In this document: piece by piece, positions 16,167 through 25,817 of the stretch
Numbering within the stretch: position 1 is the first letter of the stretch
Layout: the number at the start of each line of letters is the position of its first letter
Origin: an uncultured SAR86 cluster bacterium
GTDB taxonomy: Bacteria > Pseudomonadota > Gammaproteobacteria > Magnimaribacterales > D2472
Direction: 5' to 3'
NCBI GenBank assembly: GCA_902635645.1
Contig: CACPON010000005.1
Coordinates: 1 to 58,493, forward strand
DNA: 58,493 bases
Program-made: the position numbers and the translations under genes
Notes under the pieces: generated by a model
Database searches by the model: none
Told to the model about the DNA's origin: nothing
The model's input: the letters and a program-made list of their open reading frames with translations, nothing else

Positions 16167-18356
16167 TTATTTTTCGTTTATTAATCTTGTGCAGCTTGTT
16201 GTTATTTTTTTTGATCTAATCTTCAACATTATATTATTTAATTCTTCAAGATCTTCAACATCTACCTCCATCTCAAATGAAGCAAATGTGCTATCAATAT
16301 TTTTTGTATTAATTTGTTCAATATTTATGCCTGTCTTTGTGAAAACTGAAACTAAATCAGCCAAAACACCCATTTCATCAATAGTAACGATATTGATCTT
16401 TGCTGTGTAAACGTGAGTTTTGGTATTAACAGCCCACTTTCCTGGGATATACCTTGGATCTTTTGAGATAAATGGTGCAACCTGTTTGCATCTTTTATGA
16501 TGAATAACAATCCCTCTTTCTGTATCAGAGTGGGCTATTACAGGGTCTTTATAGACAGGGTGACAACATTTTGCAAAAACAACCGAAACTCCCTCAATAT
16601 GATTATCATGAATAAAAACAGGTTTAATTTTCTTGGCGTCTGTGTCTTTTCTAATCTTTAATCCAGAATAAAATCTCTCAGCAACAATATTGCCAGTTCT
16701 TTTACCTGAACCTAATTCAGTAAGAAGCTTATTTAGAGATGAAACTCCTATTGAATCAAGAACTCTCTTCAAAGTACTGCCTCTGTAATCTTTTAAGGAC
16801 TTTCCAGATCTTTGTAACTCAGATTCCAACATAAACTTACCAGCTTTTCTTGCTGATGAAACTTTTTGATTTCTTAGTCTAGCCCTAATTCCGCTTCTAG
16901 CTTTACCTGTTACAACAAAGTTTAGCCATGCAGGATCTGCTTCAACTGTTTTGCTTGCTGTAATAATTTCAACTGTCTGACCGCTTTCCAGTTCAACATT
17001 TAAAGGAGCCTCTCTTCTATTTACTTTACAACCCACAATACTATCGCCAAGGCCAGTATGTACTTCATATGCGAAGTCTATTGGAGTAGCTCCCGCCTTT
17101 AAGGCATAAATATCTCCTTTAGGGGAGAATAAATAGACCTCTTCAGAATCAAGATCTTTCTTAAGAGAATCAGCAAACTCTGTAGGGTTTGATGATTTCT
17201 TTTGCAAATCAATAAGACTTGATAGCCATCTGCTAGCTCTTAATCCTGTTCCAATACCAGCATCATCATCTGTTTTGTAACTCCAATGGGCGGCGATACC
17301 CATATTGGCCGTTGCCCACATGCTTCTTGTTTGAATTTGAACCTCTATAGGAAAAGCATCTAGCGCAAGTAAGCTTGTGTGCAAGGCTTGATAGCCATTA
17401 GTTTTTGGAATAGCTATATAGTCCTTAAATTTATTCTCAATTGGTGAGAAATAATTATGAATAATGCCTAGAGATCTATAACAGTCATCAACAGAATCTA
17501 CCAAAATTCTGAAACCGTATACATCAAGTATTTCTGAAAATGGTTTATGTTTGGTTTTAATTTTATTGTAGATACTATAAAGATTTTTTTCTCTTCCCTT
17601 TACGCCAGCATCCTCGACTCCGTTAGATTTAAGTCGACTTTTAAGCTCTTTCCTTATCTTTTGAACTATTTTTTTTCTCCCGCCACTTGAAGTCTTAATT
17701 GCACTTTTTAATAAGTCAGCACGCATTGGGTGCAGGCATTTAAAAGCCCTATCTTCAAGTTCTGCCCTTATGTCTTGCATGCCCACTCTTAGTGCCAATG
17801 GGCCATATAAATCTAAAGTCTCTTTTGATTTTTGTATTTGTTTATTTCTTGGAACATATTCGATGGTCCTCATATTGTGCAGCCTGTCACACAATTTAAC
17901 TAAGATAACTCTTACATCATTTGCCATTGCTAATGCCATTTTTTGAAGATTATTGGCATTCTTGTCAGCTACATTTTTAAGATCTATTTTTCCTAACTTA
18001 CTTACCCCATCAACAATATGTGCCACATCATCACCAAACGTTTTAGCTAGGTTGCTTTTTTGAACATTGCAATCTTCGAGCACATCATGCATTAATGCTG
18101 CGCATATAGAATCACAGTCCATTTTGAGTTCAAGTAATATTTCTGTTACAGCTACTGGATGAGTTATATAGTCTGAGCCATCTTTTCTTTTTTGACCCAT
18201 GTGAGCATAAAAAGCAAACGAGTAAGCTTTCTGGATTTTTTTTATATCTTCAGGACTGAGGTAAGTTTTAGATGTTTTATAGAGAGATGTCGGGAGTTTT
18301 AATAGACTTTTATCGGAAAAATTAATCAGATGATTTGGGAGAACCGATTCACTCAA
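16167..18356 (-). CDS. spoT: Bifunctional (p)ppGpp synthetase/hydrolase SpoT
   Basis: SpoT makes and destroys the stringent-response alarmone. The 729-residue protein has an HD hydrolase domain (T-H-P-V-A-V and the catalytic M-H-D-V-L-E-D), a synthetase domain (F-K-D-Y-I-A-I-P-K-T-N-G-Y-Q-A-L-H), then a TGS domain from about 405 and a C-terminal ACT domain. Because HDxxED is intact, hydrolase activity is expected. The gene order gmk-rpoZ-spoT is conserved with E. coli. No relA is in the window, so this may be the only long RSH enzyme. Confidence 0.95.
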   Translation of the reverse strand: MSESVLPNHLINFSDKSLLKLPTSLYKTSKTYLSPEDIKKIQKAYSFAFYAHMGQKRKDGSDYITHPVAVTEILLELKMDCDSICAALMHDVLEDCNVQKSNLAKTFGDDVAHIVDGVSKLGKIDLKNVADKNANNLQKMALAMANDVRVILVKLCDRLHNMRTIEYVPRNKQIQKSKETLDLYGPLALRVGMQDIRAELEDRAFKCLHPMRADLLKSAIKTSSGGRKKIVQKIRKELKSRLKSNGVEDAGVKGREKNLYSIYNKIKTKHKPFSEILDVYGFRILVDSVDDCYRSLGIIHNYFSPIENKFKDYIAIPKTNGYQALHTSLLALDAFPIEVQIQTRSMWATANMGIAAHWSYKTDDDAGIGTGLRASRWLSSLIDLQKKSSNPTEFADSLKKDLDSEEVYLFSPKGDIYALKAGATPIDFAYEVHTGLGDSIVGCKVNRREAPLNVELESGQTVEIITASKTVEADPAWLNFVVTGKARSGIRARLRNQKVSSARKAGKFMLESELQRSGKSLKDYRGSTLKRVLDSIGVSSLNKLLTELGSGKRTGNIVAERFYSGLKIRKDTDAKKIKPVFIHDNHIEGVSVVFAKCCHPVYKDPVIAHSDTERGIVIHHKRCKQVAPFISKDPRYIPGKWAVNTKTHVYTAKINIVTIDEMGVLADLVSVFTKTGINIEQINTKNIDSTFASFEMEVDVEDLEELNNIMLKIRSKKITTSCTRLINEK

Positions 18357-18376
18357 ATTAGTTCTCCAAAATTCAT

Positions 18377-18646
18377 TTATTCAACTGTTTCTGTTTCTTC
18401 AGTACCTGGTGCTGCAAAACCATCTAACAATACATCTTCTTCTAGAGTTCTATCTAGTGTTTCTTTATCAAGAAGACCTGCTTCAATTTCTCTAAGTGCA
18501 ACTAATGTTGGTTTATCATTATCCCACTCCACCAAAGGGTCTCTGCTAGTAGTTGTTAGCTGTCTAGCTCTTTTTGATGCCATGATAATGAGATCAAATC
18601 TACTTGGTACAACCTGTAAACAATCTTCTACTGTAATTCTAGCCAT
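18377..18646 (-). CDS. rpoZ: RNA polymerase omega subunit
   Basis: Omega helps assemble RNA polymerase and forms a ppGpp-binding site with beta prime. The 89-residue protein has [11 protein letters not shown]-terminal [15 protein letters not shown], and a downstream [11 protein letters not shown] block. A good Shine-Dalgarno (AGGAG, 18655-18659 on the minus strand) precedes it. It sits between gmk and spoT, the usual place. Confidence 0.95.
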   Translation of the reverse strand: MARITVEDCLQVVPSRFDLIIMASKRARQLTTTSRDPLVEWDNDKPTLVALREIEAGLLDKETLDRTLEEDVLLDGFAAPGTEETETVE

Positions 18647-18687
18647 ATAATTTCTCCTAGGGAGCGTATTCTATTTCTAATAAGACA

Positions 18688-19305
18688 TTAAGACAACATA
18701 TCTCTTAATATCTTAATATTTATTTTATCGTTATTTTTGGGTGATTTTCCATTAATAATAATATTAACTATTTCCTTATAGGCTTGCTCGAAGTTATCGT
18801 TTAATACTCTGTAATCAAACTCTTCAGCAAACCTTAACTCTTCCCTTGCATTTTCAAGCCTGGTGTCAATTACATTTTCTGAATCTAAACCCCTAGCTAG
18901 TAATCTTTTTTCTAGCTCTTCAATACTTGGAGGAATAATGAATATTGAAACATGATCGGTGCCAGTATTTTTTATTAGCTTAAAGCCTTGAACATCTATA
19001 TCACAAATTACATTTATTCCTTTATTTAGTCTTTCATCAATATATTTACGTAAAGTACCGTATTGATAGTTGTGAACTATTGCACATTCAATAAAAGCAT
19101 CTTCTTCTTTCAAGGAATTAAACTCATCTTCAGTCACAAAAAAGTAATGTTTACCCTCTTGCTCACCTTTTCTTGGTGATCTTGTAGTAGCTGATATTGA
19201 AAGTTCAATATTTTCAAAGTTGGTAAGGATTGATTGAATTAAAGAAGATTTTCCCGCACCAGATGGAGCAGCAACGACGAATAACTTGCCCTTTCTATTA
19301 TTCAA
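18688..19305 (-). CDS. gmk: Guanylate kinase
   Basis: Gmk phosphorylates GMP to GDP. The 205-residue protein has the P-loop A-P-S-G-A-G-K-S-S, the GMP-binding S-A-T-T-R-S-P-R-K-G-E-Q-E-G-K-H-Y, and I-C-D-I-D-V-Q-G. Its start overlaps the yicC stop by eight bases. It belongs to the yicC-gmk-rpoZ-spoT run, which links guanine nucleotide supply with (p)ppGpp metabolism. Confidence 0.96.
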   Translation of the reverse strand: MNNRKGKLFVVAAPSGAGKSSLIQSILTNFENIELSISATTRSPRKGEQEGKHYFFVTEDEFNSLKEEDAFIECAIVHNYQYGTLRKYIDERLNKGINVICDIDVQGFKLIKNTGTDHVSIFIIPPSIEELEKRLLARGLDSENVIDTRLENAREELRFAEEFDYRVLNDNFEQAYKEIVNIIINGKSPKNNDKINIKILRDMLS

Positions 19306-20149
19306 TATTTTGAGCCTGCTCGCGCATTTCCTCGACTATAAGCTTCATATCTAAAGCTATTTGTTTATATTTGGGTATATCTAATTTAACTGATAATGTA
19401 CTAGTTTCTCTGAATAATTCTTGTAAGATAAAATCTATTTTTTTTCCGCTTCCACTTCTGGACATCAATTCCTTTTTTAAAGAAGAGGTATGAAAATTTA
19501 TTCTTTCTATTTCCTCTGCAACATCATGCTTCAAAGCAAGCAAGGCCACTTCTTGAGCAAGCCTGTCATTATCAACAGTTTCGCATATATGATTTACTTT
19601 CTTTTTAAGAGATTCAGATCTTATTTTTAATAATTTTTTATTTGAGCTCTCCAGCTTAGAAATACACTTATTAATTTTATTTAATTTAGATAAAAATAAT
19701 TTACTTATTTTTTCTCCTTCTGCAGCTCTATTTAATAAAAAGGTTTTAAAAGCATCTTTAAAAACTTTCTTTATTAAGTTTTGGTTAACTTGAATTTTTT
19801 GTTCAGTCTTAATGATTCCAGGAATGTCTTTGATATCTGAGAAAGTTAGCTTTTTAATTTCTAAAAGCTTAACTCCATCAATTGATTTACCCAAATTTCT
19901 TAAAGACTCATTGTTAATTATGTATGAATTGCTAGATGGAAATTTTAACTTTAGTCTTATATCTAATGTTCCTCTTTTAACCTTTTTACCAATAGCATCT
20001 CTAATAAATAGATCAAGGTCATTGCTAATATCATTGGGTTTAATAGAGATATCTAGGAATCTATGATTGACTGATTTAATTTCACAGTAAATTTCTGTTT
20101 CTTTGTTTATATGCCTTGAATGCCCAAAGCCGGTCATACTTGATGTCAT
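19298..20149 (-). CDS. yicC: YicC-family endoribonuclease
   Basis: YicC proteins are endoribonucleases; in E. coli YicC promotes decay of the small RNA RyhB. The 283-residue protein begins M-T-S-S-M-T-G-F-G-H and has the conserved C-E-I-K-S-V-N-H-R-F-L-D segment. The C-terminal half carries R-S-G-S-G-K-K-I-D-F-I-L-Q-E-L-F-R-E. Both N- and C-terminal Pfam blocks are complete. It precedes gmk with an eight-base overlap. Confidence 0.92.
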   Translation of the reverse strand: MTSSMTGFGHSRHINKETEIYCEIKSVNHRFLDISIKPNDISNDLDLFIRDAIGKKVKRGTLDIRLKLKFPSSNSYIINNESLRNLGKSIDGVKLLEIKKLTFSDIKDIPGIIKTEQKIQVNQNLIKKVFKDAFKTFLLNRAAEGEKISKLFLSKLNKINKCISKLESSNKKLLKIRSESLKKKVNHICETVDNDRLAQEVALLALKHDVAEEIERINFHTSSLKKELMSRSGSGKKIDFILQELFRETSTLSVKLDIPKYKQIALDMKLIVEEMREQAQNIE

Positions 20150-20195
20150 AACTTTATTGTATTTTGCCTAGAGTTTTTGTTCTAGTTTAATTTTT

Positions 20196-20864
20196 TTAAA
20201 ATTTAAATCCTGTCTGTTTTAACTTGGTATTTATAATTGATTTTTTAGAAAAAAGAATTTCAGAATCCTCTGAGCAGTTAATAATATTAGCTTGGCTGCT
20301 ATCAGGTTTGTATTCAATAAAATGAGCTATTATTTTTGCAGCTTGATCTCTATGTAATTTATTGTGAGAAGTCTTTTTTGATTGGTTATCGTATAAACCT
20401 GAGAATCTAAGAATGGTTAGTTTAGGCCCAAATATTTTTGATAAAGCTACTTCATATTCTAAGATCAATTTGCCCCTAAATTCAGAGGGTTTTTCTATTG
20501 ATTTCTCATCTACCGCACCTTTATGGTGACCGCCATAGACTCTAGTAGAAGATATTGCAATTATCTTATTAATATTTAAATTTGATAATAGGTTTAAGAT
20601 ATTTTTTGTGGCAATTATAAAGCCATCTTTATAACCTTTCTCGTCAAGGCTACTAGGCTTGGGGATTATTATTGCTGAATCAAAATTTTTAGCTTTTAAA
20701 TTAATTTTTTTATCTGACAGCCAATCCCAATTAAATTTATTTATGTTTGGATTGTTAGAATTATTTCTTGAAATAGCATAAATATTTATTGATTTAGTAT
20801 CGAGAATTTTAACTAACCTTTTGGCAATATCGCCATAGCCTATTATTAGGATATTTTTTTGCAT
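20196..20864 (-). CDS. NAD(P)-binding epimerase-like protein (YeeZ/GalE-like fold)
   Basis: The 222-residue protein starts with an N-terminal Rossmann loop, I-L-I-I-G-Y-G-D-I-A-K-R-L, and has S-S-T-R-V-Y-G-G-H-H. This resembles the extended-SDR group of YeeZ and related nucleoside-diphosphate-sugar epimerase-like proteins. The Tyr of S-S-T-R-V-Y-G is at the usual active-site region, but a complete YxxxK is not evident. The substrate is unknown. It stands between hppA and yicC on the same strand. Confidence 0.6.
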   Translation of the reverse strand: MQKNILIIGYGDIAKRLVKILDTKSINIYAISRNNSNNPNINKFNWDWLSDKKINLKAKNFDSAIIIPKPSSLDEKGYKDGFIIATKNILNLLSNLNINKIIAISSTRVYGGHHKGAVDEKSIEKPSEFRGKLILEYEVALSKIFGPKLTILRFSGLYDNQSKKTSHNKLHRDQAAKIIAHFIEYKPDSSQANIINCSEDSEILFSKKSIINTKLKQTGFKF

Positions 20865-20876
20865 TAGTTAATTTTA

Positions 20877-20909
20877 CACATGATCCAGAGAAGAATCTCT
20901 GGATCTGTG
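20877..20909 (-). terminator. Hairpin between hppA and the epimerase-like gene
   Basis: GATCCAGAGA (20882-20891) pairs perfectly with TCTCTGGATC (20896-20905) around a four-base loop, extended by CACA/TGTG with a one-base bulge. It lies 16 bases after the hppA stop. The sequence following it on the minus strand is not a strong U-run, so it may be a weak terminator or an RNA-stabilising 3' hairpin. Confidence 0.55.
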
Positions 20910-20924
20910 TTTATTTAGAAAAAA

Positions 20925-22910
20925 TTATATGCTTAGAAGCGGGGCTATAACCAAACTGACGATTGCCATAACATTTATTAAAATGTTCATGGACGGGCCT
21001 GAAGTATCTTTAAAGGGGTCGCCAACGGTGTCACCAACAACTGCTGCCGCATGTGTGTCAGAACCCTTGCCACCTAGATTGCCTTTTTCAACATATTTCT
21101 TTGCGTTGTCCCATGCTCCACCAGCATTAGCCATCATAAGTGCAAGCGATACACAACCAAGAAGACCTCCGGCTAACATGCCACCTAAAGCTTGTGCTCC
21201 AAGACCAAAACCAACAATTGCTGGCATTGATACTGCTATTATTCCTGGCCATACCATTTTCTTTAAAGCAGCCTCGGTAGCAATTTCAACGCATTTTTCT
21301 GAATCAGGTTCTGCTGTGCCTTCCATTAACCCCGGAATTTCTCTAAATTGTCTTCTTATTTCATTGATCATTTCAAAAGCAGCATCACCAACAGCTGTCA
21401 TGGTTATTGAAGAAACCAAGAAAGGTATACACACTCCAATAAACATCCCAACTAAAACAATTGGCTCTGTTAGGGCTAATGTAAATGAAGGATTTTTAGC
21501 TCCTACAACAGCTGAAAAAGCTGAGATTATAGCAAGGGCAGCTAGAGCTGCAGCTCCAATTGCGAAACCTTTTCCAATTGCAGCAGTAGTATTTCCTAAT
21601 TCGTCTAGAGAATCAGTAATTTCCCTAACCTCTTCGCCCATACCTGACATTTCAGCAATACCTCCAGCATTATCTGCAACAGGCCCATATGCATCAATCG
21701 CCATTGTGATACCTACGGTTGCGAGCATGCCAACTGCAGCAATTCCAACTCCATAAATACCTGATAATTGAGTTGAGACAAGAATAATTCCAGCCAAAAT
21801 AATAATAGGTATTACAACAGACTGCATTCCAACTGATAATCCAGAAATCATTACTGTTGCAGAACCAGTTTCTCCTGATTCAGCAATTTTTTTCACAGGA
21901 CTTCCGCCCGTGTAATATTCTGTAATTAGCCCTATTAATACTCCGCCGACAGCTCCGGAAATAACACACCACCAAACATTCATTCCAACCCCATTAAAAG
22001 AATCGATAATAAAATAGGCCATTGCTACAAATATTACTGGAGCTAAAAGTGTGCCAGATCTTAAAGCACTTGCAGGTGCTTTTGCAGATTGAAGTTTTAC
22101 TATAAATATACCAATAATTGATGCTATCAAACCAGTTGATGCTAGTGCTAGAGGTAGCATCATCATGTCTTCGTTGCCAAGAGTATATGCTATTGCTATT
22201 GATGCGATCATAGAGCCACAATATGATTCAAATATATCTGATCCCATTCCAGCTACATCACCAACATTGTCACCAACATTGTCAGCGATAACGCCGGGAT
22301 TTCTTGGATCATCTTCAGGAATTCCAGCTTCAACTTTACCAACAAGATCAGCTCCAACATCTGCACTCTTTGTAAAGATTCCGCCACCTACTCTAGAAAA
22401 TAGAGCTACTATAGATGCGCCCATGGCAAATCCTTCAAGTTTGTGTGGATCAATGCCAGCTGGAACATAAAAATAATATAAAGCTCCCAAACCTATTAAA
22501 CCCAATGATGCAACACATAACCCCATTATTGAGCCACCATAAAATGAGACTGACAAAGCTGCAGCAGGACCATCCTTTTGAGCTGCTGTTGCTGTTCTGA
22601 CATTTGCCTTAGTAGCCGCATACATGCCAATAAAACCAGCAACTGATGAGCAAATTGCTCCCATAATTATAGATATTGCAGTATAAGGCCCAAGTGCGAA
22701 CCATGCTAAAAGAACTATAACCAAAATAAAAATTGTTAAGTATTTATACTCAGTTTTCATGAAAGCAAGTGCGCCAGCATGAATCTGATCACCTATTTTT
22801 TTTACTTTATCTTCGCCGTCTGGATATTTCATCACTAGCATATAGACTAGAGCTGCTGCTAACATTCCAACAACGCCTAAGACCGGTGGTAAAAGTAAAG
22901 TATTCATCAA
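20925..22910 (-). CDS. hppA: K+-dependent membrane pyrophosphatase (H+ or Na+ pump)
   Basis: This pump uses pyrophosphate hydrolysis to drive ions across the membrane. The 661-residue, about 16-helix protein has the substrate signature [11 protein letters not shown] and [21 protein letters not shown]. In [10 protein letters not shown], Ala443 and Gly446 occupy the positions that are Lys and Thr in K+-independent enzymes, so it belongs to the K+-dependent class, which includes Na+ pumps. Which ion moves cannot be decided by eye. No soluble ppa is nearby. Confidence 0.95.
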   Translation of the reverse strand: MMNTLLLPPVLGVVGMLAAALVYMLVMKYPDGEDKVKKIGDQIHAGALAFMKTEYKYLTIFILVIVLLAWFALGPYTAISIIMGAICSSVAGFIGMYAATKANVRTATAAQKDGPAAALSVSFYGGSIMGLCVASLGLIGLGALYYFYVPAGIDPHKLEGFAMGASIVALFSRVGGGIFTKSADVGADLVGKVEAGIPEDDPRNPGVIADNVGDNVGDVAGMGSDIFESYCGSMIASIAIAYTLGNEDMMMLPLALASTGLIASIIGIFIVKLQSAKAPASALRSGTLLAPVIFVAMAYFIIDSFNGVGMNVWWCVISGAVGGVLIGLITEYYTGGSPVKKIAESGETGSATVMISGLSVGMQSVVIPIIILAGIILVSTQLSGIYGVGIAAVGMLATVGITMAIDAYGPVADNAGGIAEMSGMGEEVREITDSLDELGNTTAAIGKGFAIGAAALAALAIISAFSAVVGAKNPSFTLALTEPIVLVGMFIGVCIPFLVSSITMTAVGDAAFEMINEIRRQFREIPGLMEGTAEPDSEKCVEIATEAALKKMVWPGIIAVSMPAIVGFGLGAQALGGMLAGGLLGCVSLALMMANAGGAWDNAKKYVEKGNLGGKGSDTHAAAVVGDTVGDPFKDTSGPSMNILINVMAIVSLVIAPLLSI

Positions 22911-22972
22911 TATATCCCCATTTTAAAAAGATGCATTCTAGCAAATTATTATAAAAAAGACGTTGTTTTTAA

Positions 22973-24223
22973 TTATTTATTGAATAAATTTTTATCAATT
23001 AGGTTCTCTGAATCTGCAACTATACATGCAACAGCAGCATCTCCTGTTACGTTAACTGAAGTACGTAACATATCTAAAATTCTATCAACAGCTAAAATTA
23101 TTCCAATAGCTTCTAGCGGCAAGCCAAATTGCTGCAAAATAATTACTAAGGTTATTGTTCCTGCTGAGGGAACGGCCGCAGTACCAATTGAAGTTACAAC
23201 AGCAAGAATCACTACTTGGATGTATTGAAAAAGCGTTAAGTCTATTCCAGACATTTGTGCGATAAAAACTGTAGCCATGCCCTGCATAATTGCAGTTCCA
23301 TCCATATTAATTGTAGCTCCAACAGGAATTACAAAAGAGGAAACGTTTTTATTTACCCCTAAATCATCTTGGACAGTTTTTAACGTTACAGGAATGGTTG
23401 CTGCGCTTGAGGATGTTGAAAAAGCAAATATAGCAACATCTTTCATTTTTTTGTAAAAAGTAGGCAAGCTTAGATTAGTAAATAACTTTAGGATTAGTGA
23501 ATAGGTAAAGATTGCATGAATTAACAATACTATTATTAGCAAAAGTACATATTTAAAAGCCTCTTGGAAGATATCTAATCCGTCTGTAATTACAAATTTA
23601 CCAATTAAGCAAAACACCCCAATTGGTGCAAAAGATATAACCATTATGACTAGCTGCATAAACACAGTATTTAGTTTTTCAAATGATTCGCTGAAGTTAT
23701 TTGTAAGATGGTTTGTTTTATTCAATGCAAGGCCAAATAAGATGCTAAAGAAAACAACTGCTAGCATCTGATTTTGTGCCATAGCTTCAATGATATTTGA
23801 TGGAAAAATATCTAAAATTGTTTCATATATTCCCTGGCCTTTTGGTAGTTGATCTGGCGGTGCAATTTCTGATGAATAACCTGCACCTGGTTTAAAGATG
23901 GAGCCAATAAATAAAGATAGAGAAACAGCTATAGCTGTAGTTGATAAATAAAGAGTAATTGTTTTTAAAGTTATATTGCCTAAGCTTTGCATACTAGTAA
24001 GAGATGAGATACCAGATACTAAAGAAAAGAATACCAAAGGAACAATTAAAAGCTTAAGTAGATTTATAAAAATAGCACTACCTAAATTAAAGACATATAC
24101 TTTAATAAACTCTAGGAAACTGTCTGAGAAAAAACTTACATAGTATAGAAGAGAGCCAACTACAAAACCCAAAAACATTCCAAGTAAAATATTTCTTGTT
24201 AAATTTTTGGGAGTTTCAATCAT
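22973..24223 (-). CDS. Dicarboxylate/amino acid:cation symporter (DAACS, SLC1-like)
   Basis: This 416-residue protein is a Glt/DctA-type secondary transporter for C4-dicarboxylates or acidic amino acids with Na+ or H+. Hallmarks are [14 protein letters not shown] in the first re-entrant hairpin, [10 protein letters not shown] in TM7 and a TM8 motif [17 protein letters not shown]. Its ATG overlaps the stop of the small rubredoxin gene upstream in the sequence ATGA. Substrate is uncertain. Confidence 0.92.
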   Translation of the reverse strand: MIETPKNLTRNILLGMFLGFVVGSLLYYVSFFSDSFLEFIKVYVFNLGSAIFINLLKLLIVPLVFFSLVSGISSLTSMQSLGNITLKTITLYLSTTAIAVSLSLFIGSIFKPGAGYSSEIAPPDQLPKGQGIYETILDIFPSNIIEAMAQNQMLAVVFFSILFGLALNKTNHLTNNFSESFEKLNTVFMQLVIMVISFAPIGVFCLIGKFVITDGLDIFQEAFKYVLLLIIVLLIHAIFTYSLILKLFTNLSLPTFYKKMKDVAIFAFSTSSSAATIPVTLKTVQDDLGVNKNVSSFVIPVGATINMDGTAIMQGMATVFIAQMSGIDLTLFQYIQVVILAVVTSIGTAAVPSAGTITLVIILQQFGLPLEAIGIILAVDRILDMLRTSVNVTGDAAVACIVADSENLIDKNLFNK

Positions 24224-24399
24224 TCTATCTCAATCATATCAAAATCTTCTTTTCCAACACCACACTCTGGACATAACCAATCTTCAGGCACGTCTTCCCA
24301 TCTTGTCCCAGGCTCTATTCCATCTTCAGGCCAGCCCAAAGCTTCATCATATATTAGACCACAAACAATACATTCATACTTTTTTAATTTCATATCCAT
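24220..24399 (-). CDS. Rubredoxin
   Basis: This 59-residue protein (ATG at 24399-24397, TGA at 24222-24220) has both iron-binding pairs, [10 protein letters not shown] and [10 protein letters not shown], with the invariant [10 protein letters not shown] between them. It is a one-iron electron carrier, usually for alkane hydroxylases, oxygen reductases or P450-like systems. An alternative start at Met3 (24393) is possible. It is divergent from ubiC, a neighbour arrangement seen in Pseudomonas, and its stop overlaps the symporter start as ATGA. A cytochrome P450 lies 13 kb away, but no link is shown. Confidence 0.95.
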   Translation of the reverse strand: MDMKLKKYECIVCGLIYDEALGWPEDGIEPGTRWEDVPEDWLCPECGVGKEDFDMIEIE

Positions 24400-24435
24400 A
24401 TTTTTTAATTTTACTTTGATTAAAAGTGTGGGCGT

Positions 24436-24441
24436 TATAAT
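24436..24441 (+). promoter_or_regulatory. -10 element of a probable ubiC promoter
   Basis: A perfect TATAAT lies 21 bases before the ubiC ATG in the 63-base gap between divergent rubredoxin and ubiC. No well-spaced -35 is obvious; TTGATT at 24416-24421 is only 14 bases upstream. Confidence 0.35.
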
Positions 24442-24462
24442 ATCAGATTTATCGAGTAATTA

Positions 24463-24960
24463 ATGAAGCTAAAGAAAATATCATCTTGGAAAAATTTTGA
24501 ATCTATTGAATCAAAAATATCAAAAAATGAAATACGTTCGTGGTTGCTTGAGAATGGCCCCATAACCAAAAGAATAAAAAAAAATGGATCATTTAAACTT
24601 CATCTTATTCAAGATGAATTATCTTTTATAGAACAAGAAGATAAAGACTTTATTAACTGTACATCTAATGAAATAAAGTTAAGAGAAGTAATTCTTTTTT
24701 GCAATGATGAGCCAATAGTTTTTGCTCAAACAATAATCCCTGTTGAAACAATTTCAAAAGGATTGGAGCAACTAGGAAATCTTGGAAATAAACCCCTTGG
24801 TGATATTCTCTTTGAGAAAGATATTTTTACTAAAGATAAAGTCGTTTATGCTTTGTTTGAAAACGCTTCAAGCTTGTATTGGGGCAGAAAAGCAAAATAT
24901 TTAATTAAAGGCTATAAATTCTCAGTGATGGAAATTTTTTTAATAGATACAGATGCTTAG
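24463..24960 (+). CDS. ubiC: Chorismate pyruvate-lyase UbiC
   Basis: UbiC converts chorismate to 4-hydroxybenzoate and pyruvate, the first step of ubiquinone synthesis. The 165-residue protein has the family pattern: an N-terminal W-L-L-E-N-G-P-I-T, a central R-E-V-I-L-F-C-N-D-E-P-I-V-F-A-Q-T-I-I-P, and the late L-G-N-K-P-L-G-D-I-L-F block. A C-terminal tail ends with the E-I-F-L motif. It overlaps ubiA by eight bases, giving a coupled ubiCA operon. Confidence 0.9.
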   Translation: MKLKKISSWKNFESIESKISKNEIRSWLLENGPITKRIKKNGSFKLHLIQDELSFIEQEDKDFINCTSNEIKLREVILFCNDEPIVFAQTIIPVETISKGLEQLGNLGNKPLGDILFEKDIFTKDKVVYALFENASSLYWGRKAKYLIKGYKFSVMEIFLIDTDA

Positions 24961-25807
24961 TAAATTAATGATTTATTTAAGGCTTGCTAGGTTGGACAAG
25001 CCTGTGGGCATTTATCTTTTACTCTGGCCATCACTAATGGGGCTTATGTTGGGAGCTCTCAATGAGGGTTATATCGATTTTGAAAATTACCTTATTGTAT
25101 TAGCTGGGGCAATCCTAGTAAGGTCTTGTGGCTGTGTGATTAATGATATTAGTGATTATAAGTTTGATAAATTAGTCTCAAGAACAAAAGATAGACCCAT
25201 TGCCAAAGGTGAGGTAAGCCTTAAAGGCGCATGGATATTTTTCTCCATATTGGCATCTGCTTGTTTGAGTCTTCTGATATTCGTACCAAAAGTAACTGTT
25301 CAAATTTCATTGTTTATCGCCATTTTTATCTTAATATACCCACTGACAAAAAGATTTTTAAAAGCACCTCAATTTTTTCTGGGCATAACCTTTGGATCAG
25401 GAACTCTAATATCTTATAGTCTTGTATCAACAAACTTCTCCATATCAATATTGCTTTTATTTATAGGAACGGTTTTGTGGATCATTAGTTTTGATACTAT
25501 TTATGCGCTAGAAGACATAGAAGATGATAAATTAATTGGAATTAATTCAACTCCAATATTGTGGGGAGATAAAGCAATAATAATTAGCAAGATTCTTCAT
25601 TTATTATTTTATTTCTCTCTTTTATTAATATTTTTTATTAATCAATTTTCACCTTTGTTTCTTGCAATATTATTGCTATTGTTCTGTATTTATTTTTACC
25701 AAAATAGTCTTGTTAATCAGGGGAAATACTTAAAATCATTCAAAATGAATAATTGGGTTGGCATGATAGCTTCGATTGGCTTTGTAATCGAAATTTTTCT
25801 GATCTAG
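24953..25807 (+). CDS. ubiA: 4-hydroxybenzoate octaprenyltransferase UbiA
   Basis: UbiA attaches the polyprenyl tail to 4-hydroxybenzoate at the inner membrane. The 284-residue polytopic protein carries the first Asp-rich region in N-D-I-S-D-Y-K-F-D and the second in the Y-A-L-E-D-I-E-D-D segment. L-D-K-P-V-G-I-Y-L-L-L-W-P at the start is typical of bacterial UbiA. It directly follows ubiC. Later ubi genes are not in this window. Confidence 0.93.
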   Translation: MLSKLMIYLRLARLDKPVGIYLLLWPSLMGLMLGALNEGYIDFENYLIVLAGAILVRSCGCVINDISDYKFDKLVSRTKDRPIAKGEVSLKGAWIFFSILASACLSLLIFVPKVTVQISLFIAIFILIYPLTKRFLKAPQFFLGITFGSGTLISYSLVSTNFSISILLLFIGTVLWIISFDTIYALEDIEDDKLIGINSTPILWGDKAIIISKILHLLFYFSLLLIFFINQFSPLFLAILLLLFCIYFYQNSLVNQGKYLKSFKMNNWVGMIASIGFVIEIFLI

Positions 25808-25817
25808 GCATCTTGAA

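Noticed and set aside
20929-21756. 275-codon open frame antisense to hppA
   Set aside because: It lies fully inside the highly conserved pyrophosphatase gene; its Ser/Pro/Ala-rich composition is typical of an antisense shadow.
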